Shown here piece by piece: positions 61,155 to 64,000 of a stretch of 64,000 bases of DNA (positions within the stretch are counted from its first letter, which is position 1; each line of letters starts with the position of its first letter). The position numbers and the translations under genes are program-made. Location: positions 1 through 64,000 of the forward strand of contig CACYVC010000014.1 in NCBI GenBank assembly GCA_902777835.1, given 5' to 3'. The DNA comes from an uncultured Bacteroidales bacterium (GTDB taxonomy: Bacteria > Bacteroidota > Bacteroidia > Bacteroidales > Muribaculaceae). The notes under the pieces were generated by a model. That model had not been told where the DNA came from, made no database searches, and saw only the letters and a list, made by a program, of their open reading frames with translations.

Positions 61155-62138
61155 ATGATATCCGACGCAAACAATGCTAACTTTGAGCCGATAGTAGAAC
61201 ATGTTAAATCGGTGCCATTTGATGTGAGTCGTAAGAGTCTCTACAATGCTGCGGAGCTTTATGATGGCTATAGCCTTGAGCGGCCTGAGTCGTTCGACGA
61301 GTGTCTCGATGCACGAATCTATCGTCATTATATCTCTACAGGCAAGCAGACTAATAGCGTCGAGGAAACCGTAGCGCGCACGCTCCACGACCTCAGCATA
61401 TATGTGGCCTTGGGTGAGTTCTTTCGCACTCATCATTATCTGCATTGTGTAGGAATAATGGGCGGTCATGCTCTGCTCCGAACCGACGATATGTTTCGGC
61501 AGATTGTCTTTCTTAGCAAGCGGCTTACCGAACTTGGATTCTTTATGCTGAGCGGTGGCGGGCCAGGAGCGATGGAGGCAACTCACCTAGGGGCTTGGCT
61601 GGCAGGGCGTAACAATCATCAAGTGGAGGACGCGTTGCACATCATTTCGGCGGCACCATCTTTCAACAATCCTAGATGGCTCAGTTCGGCCTTTGAGGTT
61701 ATTGACAAATATCCACAAGGAAAATACGAAAGTCTAGGCATTCCAACATGGCTTTACGGTCATGAGCCTGCCACGCCCTTTGCTACTCACATCGCTAAGT
61801 TCTTTGACAACAGCATACGCGAAAATCACATTCTCACCTTTCCTTTTGGAGGTGTCATTTACACCCCAGGCAGCGCAGGTACAATTCAGGAGGTATTCCA
61901 GGATGCAGTCCAGAATCATTATCTGTCGTATGGATTTTCTAGCCCAATGATATTTCTTGGTTCTAAGTTCTGGACCGAAGAGGTGCCACTCTATCCGTTG
62001 CTCCAAAAAATGATGGAGAATGGGAAATATAAAAACCTTAGCATGACGCTTACCGACGATTTTGAAGAGGTTGTGGGAAAACTTTTAGATTTCCAGGAAC
62101 AGGTTAAGGCTCACCCCGAAGATTTCAAACTGAAGTAG
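61155..62138 (+). CDS. LOG-family (lysine decarboxylase-like Rossmann) protein
   Basis: A 327-residue cytoplasmic protein of the LOG-like nucleotide-phosphoribohydrolase fold, usually misnamed lysine decarboxylase. The motifs are SGGGPGAMEA (about residues 133-141) and the TPGSAGTIQE at about 236-244, where the family has P-G-G-X-G-T-X-X-E; the second Gly is replaced by Ser and Ala. The N-terminal 90 residues are an extra helical region. Phosphoribohydrolase activity on nucleotide monophosphates is the best guess; the altered motif makes it uncertain. It lies 34 bp after the flavin reductase gene and is likely co-transcribed. Confidence 0.82.
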   Translation: MISDANNANFEPIVEHVKSVPFDVSRKSLYNAAELYDGYSLERPESFDECLDARIYRHYISTGKQTNSVEETVARTLHDLSIYVALGEFFRTHHYLHCVGIMGGHALLRTDDMFRQIVFLSKRLTELGFFMLSGGGPGAMEATHLGAWLAGRNNHQVEDALHIISAAPSFNNPRWLSSAFEVIDKYPQGKYESLGIPTWLYGHEPATPFATHIAKFFDNSIRENHILTFPFGGVIYTPGSAGTIQEVFQDAVQNHYLSYGFSSPMIFLGSKFWTEEVPLYPLLQKMMENGKYKNLSMTLTDDFEEVVGKLLDFQEQVKAHPEDFKLK

Positions 62139-62144
62139 AGGTAG

Positions 62145-62186
62145 TTTTCAGTTGTCAGTTTTGAGTTTTCAGTTTTCAGTAATTAG
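62145..62186. repeat. Heptamer array, word TTTTCAG
   Basis: TTTTCAG, TTGTCAG, TTTTGAG, TTTTCAG, TTTTCAG, TAATTAG in 7-bp phase, beginning 6 bp after the LOG-like gene. It is the same word as the CTGANAA arrays upstream of secA and the RNA helicase, but no -7 element follows. Confidence 0.65.
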
Positions 62187-62221
62187 TTTAAGAGAATTAT
62201 TCAACACAAAATCAATAAATT

Positions 62222-62836
62222 ATGAAGAAAACATCATTAGCAATCATTTTGGCCTGCTTTGGGCTGGCGATGATGGCCCAGGAGACCATCAAAGTGAAGT
62301 ATCAGGGTGCAAAACCCACTATCAGTGATTTTGCATGGAGTTATCTATCTGTTGCAGCTCTCGACGATGACGGATGCATCAACGAGGCCGACAATGCCTT
62401 CAAGCAGGCATGGATAAAGCAACGTAAGGGCCAAAAGCTCGACAAGGGAGAGACTCTAACCATCGACAAGAAGAACGGTTACGTGTGCTATGAGTCACGC
62501 TATGAAAACGACATGCTCAGGATTGAGATGTGCTACTGGAACGAGGCCGATGGCAAGCACAAACTCGTTGCCTACAACGTGGCGAGCTACCGTAATGGCA
62601 AGTATGAGCCCGGACAATTCGACGGTCTCTACTTTTACCGCTACACTAATGCTACCAAGAAGATGACAATGTATCAAGTGCCAGGCTTCGACGCAGTATA
62701 TGGTAAGGATGGATATTATGTGTATTTTGACCTACCACGCACCGGCAAGAACATCACTGCTAACTACATGAATATCGAAACAAAGAAGCTCAACCCCAAA
62801 ACCCTCAAGTGGACCGGCAGCAAGTTTAAATTCTAA
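62222..62836 (+). CDS. Small secreted protein of unknown function
   Basis: A 204-residue exported protein with signal peptide MKKTSLAIILACFGLAMMAQ. The mature part is Lys/Tyr/Asp-rich with alternating strands (WSYLSVAALDDDGC, GYVCYESRYENDML, YVYFDLPRTGK) and no lipobox, so it is periplasmic or secreted. No family is recognised. It ends with KWTGSKFKF. A terminator follows directly. The gene is 84 bp after the LOG-like gene with a repeat array between. Confidence 0.7.
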   Translation: MKKTSLAIILACFGLAMMAQETIKVKYQGAKPTISDFAWSYLSVAALDDDGCINEADNAFKQAWIKQRKGQKLDKGETLTIDKKNGYVCYESRYENDMLRIEMCYWNEADGKHKLVAYNVASYRNGKYEPGQFDGLYFYRYTNATKKMTMYQVPGFDAVYGKDGYYVYFDLPRTGKNITANYMNIETKKLNPKTLKWTGSKFKF

Positions 62837-62885
62837 TAATTTGTTGATAGTACGACAAAATATAAATATTCCTAGTCAAATAACA

Positions 62886-62939
62886 AGAACAAAGTATGTA
62901 CAACGAAAACAACATACAACATACTTTGTTCTTTTTTTC
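62886..62939 (+). terminator. Intrinsic terminator after the small secreted protein
   Basis: Arms AGAACAAAGTATGT (62886-62899) and ACATACTTTGTTCT (62919-62932), perfect over 14 bp, followed by a seven-T run. Confidence 0.85.
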
Positions 62940-63020
62940 TTTACCAAATTAGTAAATATATAATAAAAACTCTAGAGGATTGAGAAAATAACATTTTGCC
63001 TTAGATTTTTCGGTTTTTGC

Positions 63021-63052
63021 TTGGTGTGTTCAAGAAACATCACTAATTTTGC
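63021..63052 (+). promoter_or_regulatory. Sigma-ABfr-type promoter of glyA
   Basis: TTG at 63021-63023, a 20-nt spacer, TAATTTTGC at 63044-63052, 52 nt before the ATG. Confidence 0.6.
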
Positions 63053-63103
63053 ACAAAAATTTAGATTGATCTATATAAACAACATTAACATTATTCTTTA
63101 AAG

Positions 63104-64000
63104 ATGAAAAGAGACGATTTACTGTTCAGCATCATCGAGCGTGAACACCTGCGTCAACAACGTGGCATTGAGCTCATTGCCAGTGAGAACTTCGTAAGTG
63201 ACCAAGTTATGCAAGCTATGGGTAGCTGCCTGCTATGGCGGTTGCCAAGTGGTAGATGAAGCCGAAACTCTGGCTCAGGAGCGCATCAAGCAGCTCTTTG
63301 GCGCCGAGTATGCCAACGTGCAGCCTCACAGTGGCGCACAGGCCAACATGGCAGTCTTCATGGCATGCCTCAAACCAGGCGACAAATTCATGGGTCTTAA
63401 CCTTGCTCATGGCGGTCACCTCTCACACGGAAGCCCAGTGAACTTCTCGGGCCTCGTGTTCCAGCAGTGCGAGTACAATGTTACCCCCGACACCAACATC
63501 GTTGACTACGACATGATGGAAGAGGTGGCTCTGCGCGAGCAACCTAAGCTCATCGTGGGTGGTGCCAGCGCCTACAGCCGCGAGTGGGACTATGAGCGCA
63601 TGCGCAAGATTGCCGACAAGGTGGGTGCTATCCTTATGATTGACATGGCTCACCCTGCAGGTCTTATCGCTGCCGGCTTGCTCAACAACCCATTGAAGTG
63701 GGCTCACATCGTTACCAGCACAACTCACAAGACCCTGCGTGGTCCACGTGGTGGTATCATCTTGATGGGCAAAGACTTCGACAACCCTTGGGGCAAGACC
63801 ACCAAGAAGGGCGTAGTTCGTAAGATGTCGTCATTGCTTGACTCAGCAGTGTTCCCCGGCGTTCAGGGCGGTCCTCTCGAGCACGTTATCGCTGCTAAGG
63901 CAGTAGCCTTCGGCGAGGCTCTCCAACCCGAGTTCAAGGCTTATCAAATGCAAGTTAAGGCCAATGCTCAGGCAATGGCTAAAGCTCTGCTCGACAAGGG
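63104..64000 (+). pseudogene. glyA: Serine hydroxymethyltransferase, frameshifted by a small deletion and cut by the window edge
   Basis: The family N-terminus is clear ([25 protein letters not shown]), and the catalytic region downstream is intact, with [24 protein letters not shown], and the PLP lysine in [12 protein letters not shown]. Between Cys-Leu near residue 43 and the [15 protein letters not shown] segment, the expected stretch (Thr-Asn-Lys-Tyr-Ala-Glu-Gly-Tyr-Pro-Gly-Lys-Arg-Tyr) is missing. The loss is about 38 bp at 63232/63233 and shifts the frame, so the first frame stops at 63259 after 51 residues and the rest continues in another frame from 63234. glyA is normally essential or nearly so, which makes an assembly or sequencing error the first suspicion; a true knockout is the alternative. 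Confidence 0.9.

Noticed and set aside
61155-62138. Lysine decarboxylase
   Set aside because: The GGGPGAME and PGSAGTIQE motifs belong to the LOG-type Rossmann fold; nothing of a PLP decarboxylase is present.

Overview
The window looks like a chromosomal segment of a Bacteroidales bacterium (Muribaculaceae, Prevotellaceae or a close relative; I cannot fix the family). The evidence is a SusC/SusD pair, DUF4302 and DUF4105 proteins, secreted proteins with type IX-secretion-like or dockerin-like C-termini, a lack of clear Shine-Dalgarno sequences, and many promoters of the Bacteroidetes sigma-ABfr type (-33 TTG, -7 TAnnTTTG). No phage, insertion sequence or CRISPR array was seen.

Layout. 1-3.7 kb, minus strand: a cut-off secreted protein, a GH20 hexosaminidase and a low-molecular-weight tyrosine phosphatase. 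3.9-9.4 kb: a secreted alpha/beta hydrolase, panC-panD, ffh, a small outer-membrane barrel and a cysteine-less thioredoxin-fold protein. 9.8-19.7 kb: a SusC-SusD-zinc peptidase-DUF4302 operon followed by a large secreted protein ending in a dockerin-like double calcium loop. 20.1-23.0 kb, minus strand: a LuxR-type regulator with a degenerate receiver, a hemerythrin/RIC-like protein whose promoter lies inside a long dyad, and pepD. 23.3-25.2 kb: NUDIX, sirtuin and a macrodomain-like protein, a possible NAD/ADP-ribose cluster. 25.3-32.2 kb: OPT transporter, DbpA-type RNA helicase and valS. 32.5-37.3 kb: secreted proteins, tRNA-Lys and a zinc peptidase. 37.4-45.7 kb: secA, a DUF4105 protein, a candidate small RNA, a DUF3298 protein, an ATP-grasp-like protein and an ATPase-CYTH fusion. 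45.9-58.9 kb: ABC-F, priA, fabG, a DigH-like hydrolase, cls, a second DUF4105 protein, a protein that is little more than a sorting domain, an SGNH hydrolase and rmuC. 59.1-64 kb: DUF695, small membrane, PNPOx-fold, flavin reductase, LOG-like and secreted proteins, then a frameshifted, cut-off glyA.

The most unusual signal is not a gene. Between genes the window repeatedly carries degenerate tandem arrays with a period of exactly 7 bp, about fifteen of them and each with its own word. Four of these intervals also hold nonamer arrays of TCTAGAANN type or a 20-bp derivative. At three unrelated promoters (RNA helicase, secA, DUF4105) an array of the CTGANAA word ends in the same phase, exactly 8 nt before a TACCTTTGCA -7 element. 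Runs of tiny triloop hairpins lie near several arrays. This looks like a family of short repetitive elements that has settled next to promoters and stop codons.

Other points to follow up are the candidate ~95-nt RNA with its own promoter and terminator, the 37-bp operator-like dyad over the hemerythrin promoter, the near-leaderless phosphatase promoter, and the ~38-bp deletion in glyA.
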